Assembly: GCF_022095615.2 (NCBI RefSeq)
Contig: NZ_CP155559.1
Coordinates: 3,159,501-3,223,500 of the forward strand
From: Bacillus thuringiensis
GTDB lineage: Bacteria; Bacillota; Bacilli; Bacillales; Bacillaceae_G
Length of the DNA: 64,000 nt
Direction: 5' to 3'
The position numbers and the translations under genes were made by a program. Shown piece by piece: positions 32,799 through 41,688 of the stretch. The notes under the pieces are model-generated. The model was not told the origin of the DNA and searched no databases. It saw nothing but the letters and a program-made list of their open reading frames with translations. Positions within the stretch are counted from its first letter, which is position 1. Each line of letters starts with the position of its first letter.

Positions 32799-33152
32799 CT
32801 AAACCATTTCCTCATAAAATATAATTCTATTTGAAAACGGATCAATCACAGTTAATTCGATTGTACCCCAAGGTGTTTTTTCTATATCAGGATTCGAATA
32901 AGCATATTCTTTCCTTGATAATACAGAATGATAATCCTTTACATTATCTATTTTGATCCGAATTGCACCACCTGGCGAAGCATCCCCATGATGCTCTGAT
33001 AAATGTATCACATCATTATGTAACGAAATTTGCATATATAATGGCATATGTTCCTCATACCGATGTTCCCAATCCAGTTTAAATCCTAAAAAATCAAAGT
33101 AAAATAGCTTTACTTTTTCAACATCAAAAATTCTAAATATAGGTGTAATCAT
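32799..33152 (-). CDS. VOC (glyoxalase/bleomycin-resistance) family protein
   Basis: The 117-residue single-domain protein has the beta-alpha-beta pattern of vicinal-oxygen-chelate proteins: TPIFRIFDVEKVKLFYFDFLGFKLDW, DVIHLSEHHGDASPGGAIRIKI and DPFSNRIIFYEE. The form resembles bleomycin-binding relatives, but the ligand is unknown. AGGAGAGG is 8 bases before the ATG. It lies 13 bases after the YeiL-like regulator gene and was probably operonic with it and with the broken phosphoesterase. Confidence 0.82.
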   Translation of the reverse strand: MITPIFRIFDVEKVKLFYFDFLGFKLDWEHRYEEHMPLYMQISLHNDVIHLSEHHGDASPGGAIRIKIDNVKDYHSVLSRKEYAYSNPDIEKTPWGTIELTVIDPFSNRIIFYEEMV

Positions 33153-33165
33153 TTATAATCCTCTC

Positions 33166-33858
33166 CTATTTATAAACATCTGCCGCCAGTTCCCTCAAAA
33201 CATCCACATTTACTACTTCAAAGCAACCATTGTTTTTCGTTATAATCTCTTTATCACAAAAAATATTTAATGTACGTAATAGATGCCGATAACTCGTTCC
33301 TAACAATTCAGCTGTTTCCGTTAAATTCCCACTAAATACAATTCTATTTCCGTGCTGCACCGCTCGTTCCCCTGCTGCTAACATGTAACTCGCAAGTCTA
33401 TTTTCAAGTGGATATAGTAAATTAATTGTACTATTTTTTGAAAGTCGATTTAATTTATGTGCTAACGATCCGCAAATACATCTTAAAAATTTCGCATCAT
33501 GAAATAGTTGATTTCTCACTTTGCCTAAAGGTAAACCAACACAATATGAATCTGCCATCACTTGTACGTTTGAAGCAGTTTTTTGAGAATGAATTAACTC
33601 CACATCTCCTAACAACTGCAAACTGTCATAAAAACATAATAATACAGATTTCCCGTTACTTAATGTATTAAATGCTTTCGCTTTTCCTTCAACAAAAAAA
33701 TATAAATAATCTATCTCTTCATTTTCTCTACAAATAAACTCATTCTTTTTAAAAAATATTAGTTCCATATACGGCTTCATATCATTACTAAAAAATGCGT
33801 CAATATTATTTTGTTTCATATACTCTGCTAATTTAATAGAATTACATACTTTCTTCAT
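33166..33858 (-). CDS. Crp/Fnr-family regulator (YeiL-like)
   Basis: The 230-residue protein has an N-terminal cyclic-nucleotide-binding-type barrel (FFKKNEFICRENEEIDYLYFFVEGKAKAF) and a C-terminal winged helix (NLTETAELLGTSYRHLLRTLNIFCDKEII). The Cys spacing of iron-sulphur Fnr proteins is absent. ATG at 33858 follows GGCGGGGG by 5 bases, so the 13-codon extension is rejected. It is divergent from a YdcZ-type transporter pair, an association known for YeiL-like regulators. A perfect palindrome lies between them. Confidence 0.82.
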   Translation of the reverse strand: MKKVCNSIKLAEYMKQNNIDAFFSNDMKPYMELIFFKKNEFICRENEEIDYLYFFVEGKAKAFNTLSNGKSVLLCFYDSLQLLGDVELIHSQKTASNVQVMADSYCVGLPLGKVRNQLFHDAKFLRCICGSLAHKLNRLSKNSTINLLYPLENRLASYMLAAGERAVQHGNRIVFSGNLTETAELLGTSYRHLLRTLNIFCDKEIITKNNGCFEVVNVDVLRELAADVYK

Positions 33859-33911
33859 AGTTCCCCCGCCTTTACAACTCATCCCCATTGTAATCAAAAT
33901 TTTCTTCTTTC

Positions 33912-33931
33912 ACTATGACATATGTCATAGT
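33912..33931. promoter_or_regulatory. 20-base perfect palindrome in divergent promoter region
   Basis: ACTATGACATATGTCATAGT lies 54 bases from the YeiL-like start and 61 bases from the transporter start; it is the obvious candidate operator for the Crp-type protein. Confidence 0.65.
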
Positions 33932-33991
33932 AATAGACAATTTCAACATGATACAGTCATTACAAATATGAAAATTAAAGGGGATATTACA

Positions 33992-34414
33992 TTGTATAAC
34001 TTTCTTTCTGTCTTTATTGGTGTGCTCATCGCCGTTATGCTTCCATTGAATGGGATTTTATCTGAATTAATTGGCAAGTATACAGCAAGCGTTGTCATTC
34101 ATCTTGTCGGTTTAATTGCAGTTATTTTCGTTTTAATCATAAACAAAAATAAAGTTCATTTCGATAAAAGTATTCCACTTTTTTTATATAGCGCTGGAGC
34201 GATTGGGGTATTCACTGTTCTTTTTAATAATATAAGCTTCTCCGTCCTTGGTGCCTCTATTACGATCGCATTAAGTTTACTCGGTCAATCCATTGCTTCC
34301 ATCGTTATTGATCATTTCGGCTTATTAGGAATGAAAGTTACTAAATTTGAAAAGAAAAAACTAATTGGATTATGTTTCATTTCTTCTGGAATTATAATCA
34401 TGACAATTTATTAA
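33992..34414 (+). CDS. DMT-superfamily half transporter (YdcZ-like), first of pair
   Basis: The 140-residue protein has about five hydrophobic segments and the NFLSVFIGVLIAVMLPLNG start typical of YdcZ-type proteins (half of an EamA-like ten-helix transporter). TTG at 33992 follows AAAGGGG by 8 bases; the upstream ATG (33968) lacks a ribosome binding site. It is followed 13 bases later by a paralogous half, so the two likely form a heterodimer in the membrane. The substrate is unknown. Confidence 0.78.
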   Translation: MYNFLSVFIGVLIAVMLPLNGILSELIGKYTASVVIHLVGLIAVIFVLIINKNKVHFDKSIPLFLYSAGAIGVFTVLFNNISFSVLGASITIALSLLGQSIASIVIDHFGLLGMKVTKFEKKKLIGLCFISSGIIIMTIY

Positions 34415-34427
34415 TGGGGGCAAGAGA

Positions 34428-34892
34428 ATGTTATATATTACTATCGCTATTTTAGCTGGTGTTTCTATCGTTGTTGCTAGAATTATTAATGCGAATTTAG
34501 CAGCAAAGATTGGAAATTGGGAAGGCACGTTTTTTAATTATATTACTGGATTATTTTTCTCTATGCTATTTTTAATTTTCAGTTCAGATTCATTGTATAT
34601 CTCTAGTCATACGTTACAATCTATTCCTATCGCTGTTTACTTAGGCGGATTAGTAGGCGTTATCGTCATCTCGTTATCGAACTATATTACGCCTAAAATA
34701 TCAGCATTTTATTTAACGTTACTCATCTTTATCGGGCAATTATTTGCCGGGACTATCATTGATTTCATTTTGTCACACGAACTCTCAATGGGCAAAGTTG
34801 TTGGTGGCATTCTCGTATTAATTGGGCTCACTTACAATTTACTCGTAGATCGCCCGTTAAAAACTGTGAAGCATAACCAAGTTCAACTATAA
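34428..34892 (+). CDS. DMT-superfamily half transporter (YdcZ-like), second of pair
   Basis: The 154-residue membrane protein starts MLYITIAILAGVSIVVARIINANLAAKIGNWEGTFFNY, the characteristic YdcZ opening, with about five helices. It is paralogous to the preceding gene and co-transcribed with it (GGGGGCAAGAG before the ATG). The pair is divergent from the Crp-type regulator. Confidence 0.8.
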   Translation: MLYITIAILAGVSIVVARIINANLAAKIGNWEGTFFNYITGLFFSMLFLIFSSDSLYISSHTLQSIPIAVYLGGLVGVIVISLSNYITPKISAFYLTLLIFIGQLFAGTIIDFILSHELSMGKVVGGILVLIGLTYNLLVDRPLKTVKHNQVQL

Positions 34893-34963
34893 TACTTTAC
34901 GCTTCCCTATCATATATTAATAGAAAAGCTCTTCATACGAAGTAATAGAGAGGAGAATATTCT

Positions 34964-35476
34964 ATTAAGAAAATCATTTTACTGCTAGGTAGTGCATTAA
35001 TTATTTGTGGAATCGTATGGTTTGTAAACTCTGGAAAATCTATTCAAGATTTCTATACAGCAAATAAGCCCAAAAAGAAGGCTACTATCATTTCAACTCA
35101 AAGAGATCCAAATGAGCCCCCTGTCTTTTTAGGAAAACAGGAAATAAAAGATATACATGTCGAGTCAATTAAAACAAAAAAAGATATCTTTCTCACAAAA
35201 ACAGATGAATTACAAACGTTTATTAACAGTATGGATACCGCTAAAAAAGGAAAATTAACATTAGATGAAGAAGGATCAGATTTAATAGATTGTGATATGT
35301 GGATTACTTTCGAGGATGGAACTTATAAAAAATATTTCATATGGATAGTTGACCATCACAGTAGTGAAGTGATGATTGCTCAGCAAGATGCTCCTGATGA
35401 TGTAAACCTTACGTACTATCAATTAAATGAAGACAGTTCAAAAAGAGTTTATAACTTATTTAAAAAAATTATTTAA
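34964..35476 (+). CDS. Signal-anchored hypothetical protein with apparent ATT start codon
   Basis: The frame from 34964 gives a 170-residue protein: a lysine pair, a hydrophobic helix (IILLLGSALIICGIVWFV) and an outside domain (FLGKQEIKDIHVESIKTKKD..WITFEDGTYKKYFIWIV). GAGAGGAG lies 8 bases before ATT at 34964, exactly where a start is expected, and no in-frame ATG, GTG or TTG occurs until ATG 35231, which would remove the anchor and a third of the protein. Either ATT is used, as in infC, or the start was lost by mutation. The family is unknown. Confidence 0.65.
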   Translation: MKKIILLLGSALIICGIVWFVNSGKSIQDFYTANKPKKKATIISTQRDPNEPPVFLGKQEIKDIHVESIKTKKDIFLTKTDELQTFINSMDTAKKGKLTLDEEGSDLIDCDMWITFEDGTYKKYFIWIVDHHSSEVMIAQQDAPDDVNLTYYQLNEDSSKRVYNLFKKII

Positions 35477-35478
35477 AT

Positions 35479-35514
35479 AAAAAAGTCATGAGCAAGTGAG
35501 CTCATGACTTTTTG
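35479..35514. terminator. Bidirectional terminator
   Basis: AAAAGTCATGAGC/GCTCATGACTTTT between the ATT-start gene and convergent aiiA. Confidence 0.92.
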
Positions 35515-35516
35515 CA

Positions 35517-36269
35517 CTATATATATTCCGGGAACACTTTACATCCCTTTTCCTGTTCTATATCATGCCCAAAGAAAACAATCGACTTCTCTTTCATCAC
35601 AACTTCTTTCAAACGTTTAATTGAAGATAAAGCTAATTCTGGATTGAATCCGGCAAATGGCACTTCATCTTCAAAATTTTCTTTCGTATACGATGCATCA
35701 ATTGTTAATAATACAGAGCCGGATTTTTCTGTCTTAATTAATAGCGACTGGTGCCCTGGAGTATGGCCCGGTGTATGCAATAATTGAACTCCTGGTACGA
35801 CTTCATAATCGCCTTCAATAATCTTGTAGTTTAAATTCGGCAATATACATTCTTTCATATATTCTTCACTATGTTGTGCCGTCTCATATTCATCACGCTG
35901 TACAATAATCGGTGTATTTGTAAAAGCACCATTTCCACCTGCATGATCAAAATGCAAGTGAGAGCTAATAATATAAAGAAGGTCTTCCGGCTCATAACCA
36001 ACGCGTTTTAAAATATTCACGATTCTATCTTCTTCAGTCATTTTCGGTAAAATCTGCCCTTCAACAAATGTACCGTCAAATAAATTTTCATTATTAACCG
36101 CACTTTCTGGCATACCTGTATCTACTAAAATTGGCCCTTCTTCTGTCTCCAATAAATAACACCATACTGGTAAGTTTAATAAATTCCCCGGTGTGAGCGT
36201 ACTATTAACAGAAGAATGATCTAACATACAACGACCTGCTGGGATGAAATAAAGCTTCTTTACCGTCAT
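35517..36269 (-). CDS. aiiA: N-acyl-homoserine lactonase AiiA
   Basis: The 250-residue protein is a quorum-quenching metallo-lactonase of the MBL fold. The dinuclear zinc motif SHLHFDHAGG has H104, H106, D108 and H109; later ligands are H169 in HTPGHTPGHQS, D191 in LTIDASY and H235 in FFGHD. It opens the lactone ring of acyl-homoserine lactones made by Gram-negative bacteria. ATG at 36269 follows AAAGGTGG by 7 bases and gives the standard 250-residue length. It is a single-gene unit. Confidence 0.95.
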   Translation of the reverse strand: MTVKKLYFIPAGRCMLDHSSVNSTLTPGNLLNLPVWCYLLETEEGPILVDTGMPESAVNNENLFDGTFVEGQILPKMTEEDRIVNILKRVGYEPEDLLYIISSHLHFDHAGGNGAFTNTPIIVQRDEYETAQHSEEYMKECILPNLNYKIIEGDYEVVPGVQLLHTPGHTPGHQSLLIKTEKSGSVLLTIDASYTKENFEDEVPFAGFNPELALSSIKRLKEVVMKEKSIVFFGHDIEQEKGCKVFPEYI

Positions 36270-36605
36270 TATGTATCCACCTTTACATTTAGTTTTGAAT
36301 AAAACAATACAGTAAAGAATTCCTCTCGCTAGAAATAAACTCCTCCTCACTTTTCATTATTTCAGCTATTATTTTTGAGTCATTCACAAATTCTCCTTAC
36401 ACTATTAATTACTATTCGTTATTTTTCTAAGAATCCAGGGTAATAAATCAACTGTTTGTATTTTATAATACGAAAAGGATACACACTTAAACGAATGTTA
36501 CATATAAAAGAACCGACTACCTATATGTTGAAAAAAGTAGTCGGTTCTTTTATATTTATTATTGCTCTTTATGTGCGACGAGCTGCGATTATAAAAGGTA
36601 ATATG
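36270..36605. other. Intergenic region between aiiA and DUF4097 gene
   Basis: AT-rich DNA with the aiiA promoter region at the left and a strong hairpin at 36506-36553 at the right. No gene is seen. GAGGAGGAG on the minus strand near 36343-36350 resembles a ribosome binding site but no good start follows. Confidence 0.5.
36506..36553 (-). terminator. Terminator of PadR/DUF1700/DUF4097 operon
   Basis: AAAGAACCGACTAC and its complement GTAGTCGGTTCTTT around a 16-base loop, with T on both outer sides; about 55 bases beyond the DUF4097 stop. Confidence 0.85.
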
Positions 36606-37472
36606 CTATTGGTTTTTCACTGTAATATTTCCGTTATGTGTGTTTAATTTAATTATATTTTCTCCCTTTCCAATAACCGTATTCCCGTTATATTTATTCA
36701 GGATATTCGCGCTGCCGTTATCGACAGAAACATTAAATTGAACATTGGTTGGTTCTTTTTCGGTTTCAATATTAATTTTTCCATTGTGAGTCGTAAAATT
36801 GAGATTTCGATCCAGTTCATTCGTTTTCAGAGTAAGACTTCCATTTTTAGTTTGCCCCTCTATTTCACCTTCAACATGGTCTAGCATTATTCGTCCGTTG
36901 TTCGATTTCACATGAATATTTTGTGCCAATATATCCTGGAAATCTATAATTCCATTGTTTGCTTCTGCGATAATTTTTGGCGAATTGATTTCTCTTAATT
37001 CAACACGTCCATTGCTTGTATTGATATTAAAATGTGTTGCGTTTATTTTTTTAGCAGAAACGTAGCCATTATTATTGGAAACTTTTAATGAATCATATTG
37101 TTTTTCGGGTAGATACACATTTAATGTTAATGGCGCCAATACTTCAGAAATATTAAAGTTGAACCAGCTCTGTTGCTTTTCTTTGTAAGAAATAAGAAGC
37201 GTTGAATCTTTCTCATCCGTTGCTAATGTTCTTTTTACGTTAGGATTAACTTCGCCATCTAATTTCACTTTCATGTTACTATCTGTCGTAGGATTGATGT
37301 TAACACGAACGTTATTCGTATCGATAATGACGCTTGACACATTATTATTGTTAATGACCTTTTCTTCTGAAATTGGTACTGCAGCAATTGAACGATATGT
37401 GAATAAACTTCCGATAATGCCAATAATAAAAATAATACCTGCAATGATTGAAAGACTCTTTTTATTTATCAT
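36606..37472 (-). CDS. DUF4097 family beta-repeat protein
   Basis: The 288-residue protein has an N-terminal membrane anchor (LSIIAGIIFIIGIIGSLF) and a long right-handed beta region with repeated N-G turns (NNNGYVSAK, TSNGRVELR, ANNGIIDF, SNNGRIMLD, TKNGSLTL, THNGKINIE, THNGNITVK), the DUF4097/LiaG-like pattern. It probably acts at the outer face of the membrane. Its start overlaps the DUF1700 gene by 11 bases, giving coupled translation. Confidence 0.85.
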   Translation of the reverse strand: MINKKSLSIIAGIIFIIGIIGSLFTYRSIAAVPISEEKVINNNNVSSVIIDTNNVRVNINPTTDSNMKVKLDGEVNPNVKRTLATDEKDSTLLISYKEKQQSWFNFNISEVLAPLTLNVYLPEKQYDSLKVSNNNGYVSAKKINATHFNINTSNGRVELREINSPKIIAEANNGIIDFQDILAQNIHVKSNNGRIMLDHVEGEIEGQTKNGSLTLKTNELDRNLNFTTHNGKINIETEKEPTNVQFNVSVDNGSANILNKYNGNTVIGKGENIIKLNTHNGNITVKNQ

Positions 37473-38025
37473 GCTTCAAACCACCTTTTACTAATGCTAT
37501 ATTGAACTTTAAATAACGAACAAATCCATTCTTTGCTAGCTTCGTTAAAAATAACATAGCAATAACAATGAAATATCCAAGTCCACAAAGTGCTAAAGAA
37601 ACGAAAAGATTAAATAACAAGAATGTATTTGGATGTATAATAGTATCAACTAAAACAAGTAATGGTGTGCCTAAAAATGAAATACCTAGAACCCATCCTG
37701 AAAAAATCAATGCCGCTAATGTAATTGCAGGTCCAAGCACGATTAACAAATTGAAAAAACCTAATCCAATTACTGCCCAAATTGCCCGGAAAACATTTCC
37801 TGTTGTCGCACTTGTTGTTACTTTCTCAATATGATAATCTGCTAATAATTCTTTGGCGATTTGAGATGGAAAACCTAATGAGGCTGCAATTTCTTCTTCG
37901 CTTTTCCCTTCCTCTAATCCGAAAGTAAAATGTTCTTCATAATCTTTTAAAATGTCTTCACGCTCTTTATCAGATAACCTTTTTAGAGATACATTTAATT
38001 GTTGTAAAAATTTATCTTTCGTCAT
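37462..38025 (-). CDS. DUF1700 family membrane protein
   Basis: The 187-residue protein has an N-terminal helical domain (FLQQLNVSLKRLSDKEREDILKDYEEHFTFGLEEGKSEEEIAASLGFPSQIAKEL) followed by three to four transmembrane helices, matching DUF1700. ATG at 38025, with GAAGGTG 6 bases before it, overlaps the end of padR by 14 bases. DUF1700 proteins usually accompany PadR and DUF4097 genes in Firmicutes, probably in envelope sensing; the exact role is unknown. Confidence 0.85.
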   Translation of the reverse strand: MTKDKFLQQLNVSLKRLSDKEREDILKDYEEHFTFGLEEGKSEEEIAASLGFPSQIAKELLADYHIEKVTTSATTGNVFRAIWAVIGLGFFNLLIVLGPAITLAALIFSGWVLGISFLGTPLLVLVDTIIHPNTFLLFNLFVSLALCGLGYFIVIAMLFLTKLAKNGFVRYLKFNIALVKGGLKHDK

Positions 38026-38341
38026 TACGTACACCTTCTTTAATTAATTGATTGACACCTTGTGAGAACTCATTCCATTCCTCCAAAAGTTGGTGCAAAT
38101 ACGTTCTACCTTTATCCGTCAGTGTATAATACTTCCTTGAAGGCCCTTCTGAAGACTCCTGTAAATAAGTTGTAAAATACTCTTCTTTAGTTAATCTACG
38201 AAGTAGCGGATAAACAGATCCTTCTGATATTTCAATTTGATTGGATATACTTCGAACTAATTCATATCCATAACGGTCTTGCTTATCAAGTAAGACAAGA
38301 ACACAAAGTTCTAAAACTCCTTTTTTAAATTGTACATTCAA
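38012..38341 (-). CDS. PadR-family transcriptional regulator
   Basis: The 109-residue PadR protein (FKKGVLELCVLVLLDKQDRYGYELVRSISNQIEISEGSVYPLLRRLTKEEYFTTYLQ, wing EGPSRKYYTLTDKGRTYLHQL) is the first gene of the operon with DUF1700 and DUF4097. The upstream region 38374-38445 contains TACTGTTTATTGTTCAGTACTG and a related AACAGTTAGTATTGTTCA, probable autoregulatory sites. No ribosome binding site is strong: AATAGGGTG lies about 9 bases away. Confidence 0.87.
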   Translation of the reverse strand: MNVQFKKGVLELCVLVLLDKQDRYGYELVRSISNQIEISEGSVYPLLRRLTKEEYFTTYLQESSEGPSRKYYTLTDKGRTYLHQLLEEWNEFSQGVNQLIKEGVRNDER

Positions 38342-38373
38342 TATTCATTCACCCTATTCTAATTGAAATCCAC

Positions 38374-38445
38374 TACTGTTTATTGTTCAGTACTGTTTTA
38401 TAATAAGTAACTACAAGTATAATATAACAGTTAGTATTGTTCAAT
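38374..38445. promoter_or_regulatory. Candidate operator region of the second padR
   Basis: AGTACTG- and AACAGTT-type motifs with TTGTTCA occur twice (38380-38396 and 38426-38443) in opposite contexts around TATAATA and TATAAT boxes. Confidence 0.4.
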
Positions 38446-38581
38446 GCAAGGTACACTGGAAAAATAAGTATACCTTTCATCCGACGCTTATAAAATCAAA
38501 ACGGTGGGTGGTCCTCTCCAGTTGCAAAGTTCAAAATAAAGCTGAAACAAGTCTTTTACAAAATGGAAAGAACGCAACTTT

Positions 38582-38611
38582 TTTACATAATGACACTTTA
38601 CCTACTATAAT
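38582..38611 (+). promoter_or_regulatory. SigA-like promoter of zinc-type dehydrogenase
   Basis: TTTACA (38582-38587), 18 bases, TATAAT (38606-38611). The start codon is at 38650. Confidence 0.55.
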
Positions 38612-38649
38612 AAAGGAGAATGACTCTTACTTTAATGGAGGGAATAGAA

Positions 38650-39669
38650 ATGAAAGCAATTGGTTTACATGAATACTTACCTATTGAAGAAGAAAACAGT
38701 TTAATTGATATTGAAGTTGAAAGACCTGTTGCTACAGGAAGAGATTTACTTGTTAAAATTAACGCTATTTCCGTTAATCCAGTTGATACAAAAGTCCGAT
38801 CTCCGAAAGATAAAAAAGAAGATGTAGCGAAAATACTTGGCTGGGATGCTAGTGGTGTTGTCGTGCAAACTGGCGAAGGTTGTACGTTATTTAAAGAAGG
38901 CGACGAAGTGTTTTACGCTGGAAGCATTACGAGACAAGGTACATATAGTGAATACCACCTAGTTGACGAAAGAATCGTCGGCAAGAAACCAAAAACGTTA
39001 AGTGATGCTGAATCTGCAGCAATTCCTTTAACAGCTATCACAGCTTGGGAAGGTTTATTCGAGCGCTTAGGCATTGATTATAATAAAAAAGATACAAACT
39101 CATTTAAAAACATTTTAATTATCGGCGGAGCTGGTGGTGTAGGTTCAATTGCCATTCAACTTGCAAAATGGGCTGGACTGAATGTAATCACAACTGCATC
39201 CCGCACCGGAACGATACACTGGGTTGAAAAATTTGGTGCCGATTATATTATTAACCATCACCAACCTTTACAAGATCAAATCGTAGAGTTTGGTCTAAAG
39301 GATGTAGATTATATTTTCTGCTTAAACAACACAGATCAACATTGGCAAGCAATATGTGACCTCATTAAGCCACAAGGTAAAATTTGCTCTATCGTAGAAA
39401 ATGAACACCCTCTTGAGATGGGTATTTTAAAAAGTAAAAGTGCTACACTCGTTTGGGAATTTATGTTCACAAAAGCGATGTATGAAACTGGTGATATGAT
39501 TACACAACACGAACTATTAAATAAAGTAAGTGAACTACTAGATGAAGGCATTTTAAAAACTACTTTAAATGAGACATTCACACCAATTAACGCTGAAAAC
39601 GTAAAGAAAGCTCATGCCCTGCTTGAAAGCGGAAGTACCATTGGGAAAATCGTTTTAGAAAAGTTTTAA
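38650..39669 (+). CDS. Zinc-type alcohol dehydrogenase-family oxidoreductase
   Basis: The 339-residue medium-chain dehydrogenase/reductase has the catalytic-domain start VKINAISVNPVDTKVRSP, GWDASGVVV and a Rossmann motif IIGGAGGVGSIAIQLAKWAG near 160. The structural zinc Cys cluster is absent, so it is of the quinone-oxidoreductase-like branch (zinc-binding dehydrogenase family in name only). ATG 38650 follows GGAGGG by 7 bases. It reduces an unknown enone or quinone with NADPH. Confidence 0.86.
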   Translation: MKAIGLHEYLPIEEENSLIDIEVERPVATGRDLLVKINAISVNPVDTKVRSPKDKKEDVAKILGWDASGVVVQTGEGCTLFKEGDEVFYAGSITRQGTYSEYHLVDERIVGKKPKTLSDAESAAIPLTAITAWEGLFERLGIDYNKKDTNSFKNILIIGGAGGVGSIAIQLAKWAGLNVITTASRTGTIHWVEKFGADYIINHHQPLQDQIVEFGLKDVDYIFCLNNTDQHWQAICDLIKPQGKICSIVENEHPLEMGILKSKSATLVWEFMFTKAMYETGDMITQHELLNKVSELLDEGILKTTLNETFTPINAENVKKAHALLESGSTIGKIVLEKF

Positions 39670-39673
39670 TAAC

Positions 39674-39711
39674 AAAAAGTCCGATTTCCAAATGAGAAAT
39701 CGGACTTTTTA
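39674..39711. terminator. Bidirectional terminator
   Basis: AAAAAGTCCGATTTC/GAAATCGGACTTTTT between convergent genes. Confidence 0.93.
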
Positions 39712-39717
39712 CTATCT

Positions 39718-41109
39718 TTATTTACTTGAAATCTCTTGATCATTTTGAACATCTAACGGAGGTCGTTTTCCTATTCCGAAAGCATAGAAGCTAATTGTTA
39801 CGATAGCTAAGAAAATAATACCTACAACTAGTGAAATACGCGTGTCATCGTTAAACCACATTCCGATTAATACCATAATTAAAAAGGCAATTGTTAAATA
39901 GTTTGTAACAGGAGCAAATGGCATTTTGAACGGATGATCTTTCATCTCTGCCCCTTTTTCTTTTCTAAAATTAATCTGACTAATTAAAATGACGAACCAT
40001 GGTACCATACCAGGAAGTACACTCGCGCTATATACATATACGAATAAGTTTTTCGGTGCGATATAACTTAAAACAACACCGACCGCTAAACCGATAATTA
40101 CACCAACTGTACCGAATAAAGGTACACCATTTCCAGAAAGTTTCGTGAAATACTTCGGCGCTTGTCCATTTACACCTAACGTATAAAGCATACGGCCCGC
40201 ACTATAAATACCACTATTACAACCCGACATTGCTGCTGTAATAACAACGAAGTTAATAAGTCCCGCAGCTGCCGTAATACCAACCTTCGCAAAAGTCGCT
40301 ACGAACGGGCTACCAATTGTACTTAATTGATCCCACGGATACACAGTTACAATAACGAAAATAGCACCAATATAGAATATTAAAATACGCCAAATTGTAC
40401 TTTGAATCGCTCTTGTAAGTGTCTTCTTCGGATCCTTCGCTTCACCAGCAGTAATCCCGATTAATTCTACCCCCTGGTATGCACCAACTACAAGTGATAA
40501 TGCAAAGAAGAATCCTGAAAAACCACCTGTAAAGAAACCACCATTTGACCAAAGGTTAGATATACCAATCGCTTCTCCACCGTTACCAATTCCAAAGAAA
40601 ATAAGTCCAAATCCCGCAATAATCATTAATAGAATTGTAACGATTTTAATCATCGCAAACCAAAATTCAAATTCACCAAATGACTTAACAGAAATTAAGT
40701 TAGCTGCGCCAAGAATAACCATCGCGATTACACCTGGTATCCAAGCTGGTAAGTCCGGGAACCAATATTTCATATATGCCCCAACCGCAATGATTTCTGA
40801 CATCCCAACGATAACCCACTGGAACCAGTTACTCCATGCTGTCATATAACCAGCTAACGGATGAATATACTTATGACCGAACGTCGCAAATGAACCTGTA
40901 CTCGGCTCCATATACAACATTTCACCCATCGCACGCATAATGAAGAAGATAAAAACACCTGCAATTGCATACGCAAGCATTACTGACGGACCTGTCCATT
41001 TAATCGTGCTGGCTGACCCCATAAACAAGCCAACACCAATCGTTCCGCCTAAAGCAATCATTTGAATATGACGTGCTTCTAAGCCTCTTTTCAATTCTTT
41101 GTTTGCCAC
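39718..41109 (-). CDS. Amino-acid permease (APC superfamily)
   Basis: The 463-residue protein has 12 hydrophobic helices and the AAT-family opening [29 protein letters not shown], with [14 protein letters not shown] in the middle. It resembles B. subtilis YbxG and related proton-coupled permeases; which amino acid is uncertain. GTG at 41109 follows GAGGGGG by 7 bases and gives the standard [10 protein letters not shown] start. A single-gene unit. Confidence 0.88.
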   Translation of the reverse strand: MANKELKRGLEARHIQMIALGGTIGVGLFMGSASTIKWTGPSVMLAYAIAGVFIFFIMRAMGEMLYMEPSTGSFATFGHKYIHPLAGYMTAWSNWFQWVIVGMSEIIAVGAYMKYWFPDLPAWIPGVIAMVILGAANLISVKSFGEFEFWFAMIKIVTILLMIIAGFGLIFFGIGNGGEAIGISNLWSNGGFFTGGFSGFFFALSLVVGAYQGVELIGITAGEAKDPKKTLTRAIQSTIWRILIFYIGAIFVIVTVYPWDQLSTIGSPFVATFAKVGITAAAGLINFVVITAAMSGCNSGIYSAGRMLYTLGVNGQAPKYFTKLSGNGVPLFGTVGVIIGLAVGVVLSYIAPKNLFVYVYSASVLPGMVPWFVILISQINFRKEKGAEMKDHPFKMPFAPVTNYLTIAFLIMVLIGMWFNDDTRISLVVGIIFLAIVTISFYAFGIGKRPPLDVQNDQEISSK

Positions 41110-41688
41110 TTCACTTCCCCCTCTTAGATGATTCATAGCCGCATTTTAATACAAGATGCTTCCCCTAATTCCTTTCGGCCTTGAAAATGATGAAGCAAAC
41201 GTCATTTTACACTAGCTTTAAAGCTATCCTAAAATCGTTTTTTTGCTTCTTATAAAATTCTCAAAACCTTTCATCTTCCAATATTCTATAAATCTTAAAA
41301 TTACTTACCTTATATTAATTCATTTATCTGAAAAGTTCAATTATTTTTTCAATAAATTATTATTCATAAGTCTGATTAATTTTTAACTAAATTAACAATA
41401 AAATACATCTATTCAATATGGTTCCGGTATGAATATTATTACAGTATAAATAACCGAGGAGAGTATTCCTTCCTCGGTTTCACATCTCATTTACTTCAAT
41501 CTTTATAGTTGATAACGTAAATTCCCACTCGTCCCATTCATATACCCATCAGAAATTTAATATATTAATAAACTACTAACCACTTTACTCTAGCCCAATT
41601 TTGAGGTAGGAATCTTACTACCATAAAATTGCGGAATAAAATATAAAAGAGTCTCATTTTTTAATGAGACTCTTTTACCATTTCATAT
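41110..41688. other. Intergenic region with two hairpins
   Basis: AT-rich upstream region of the permease with no gene. AACCGAGGA/TCCTCGGTT (41452-41480) is a hairpin with TTTC after it that terminates no known gene and could end a short RNA. A GGTAG/CTACC hairpin is at 41605-41622. The MFS terminator lies at 41646-41677. Confidence 0.45.
41646..41677 (-). terminator. Terminator of MFS gene
   Basis: AAAAGAGTCTCAT/ATGAGACTCTTTT around TTTTTA, 12 bases past the stop. Confidence 0.92.

Noticed and set aside
36506..36553. Possible CRISPR-like repeat because of the long inverted repeat.
   Set aside because: Only a single hairpin exists, with no repeated spacers; it is a terminator. No CRISPR array was found in the window.
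41110..41480. Riboswitch or T-box upstream of the amino-acid permease.
   Set aside because: No T-box consensus (specifier loop and TGGNACCGCG-type motif) was seen; only one isolated hairpin is present.
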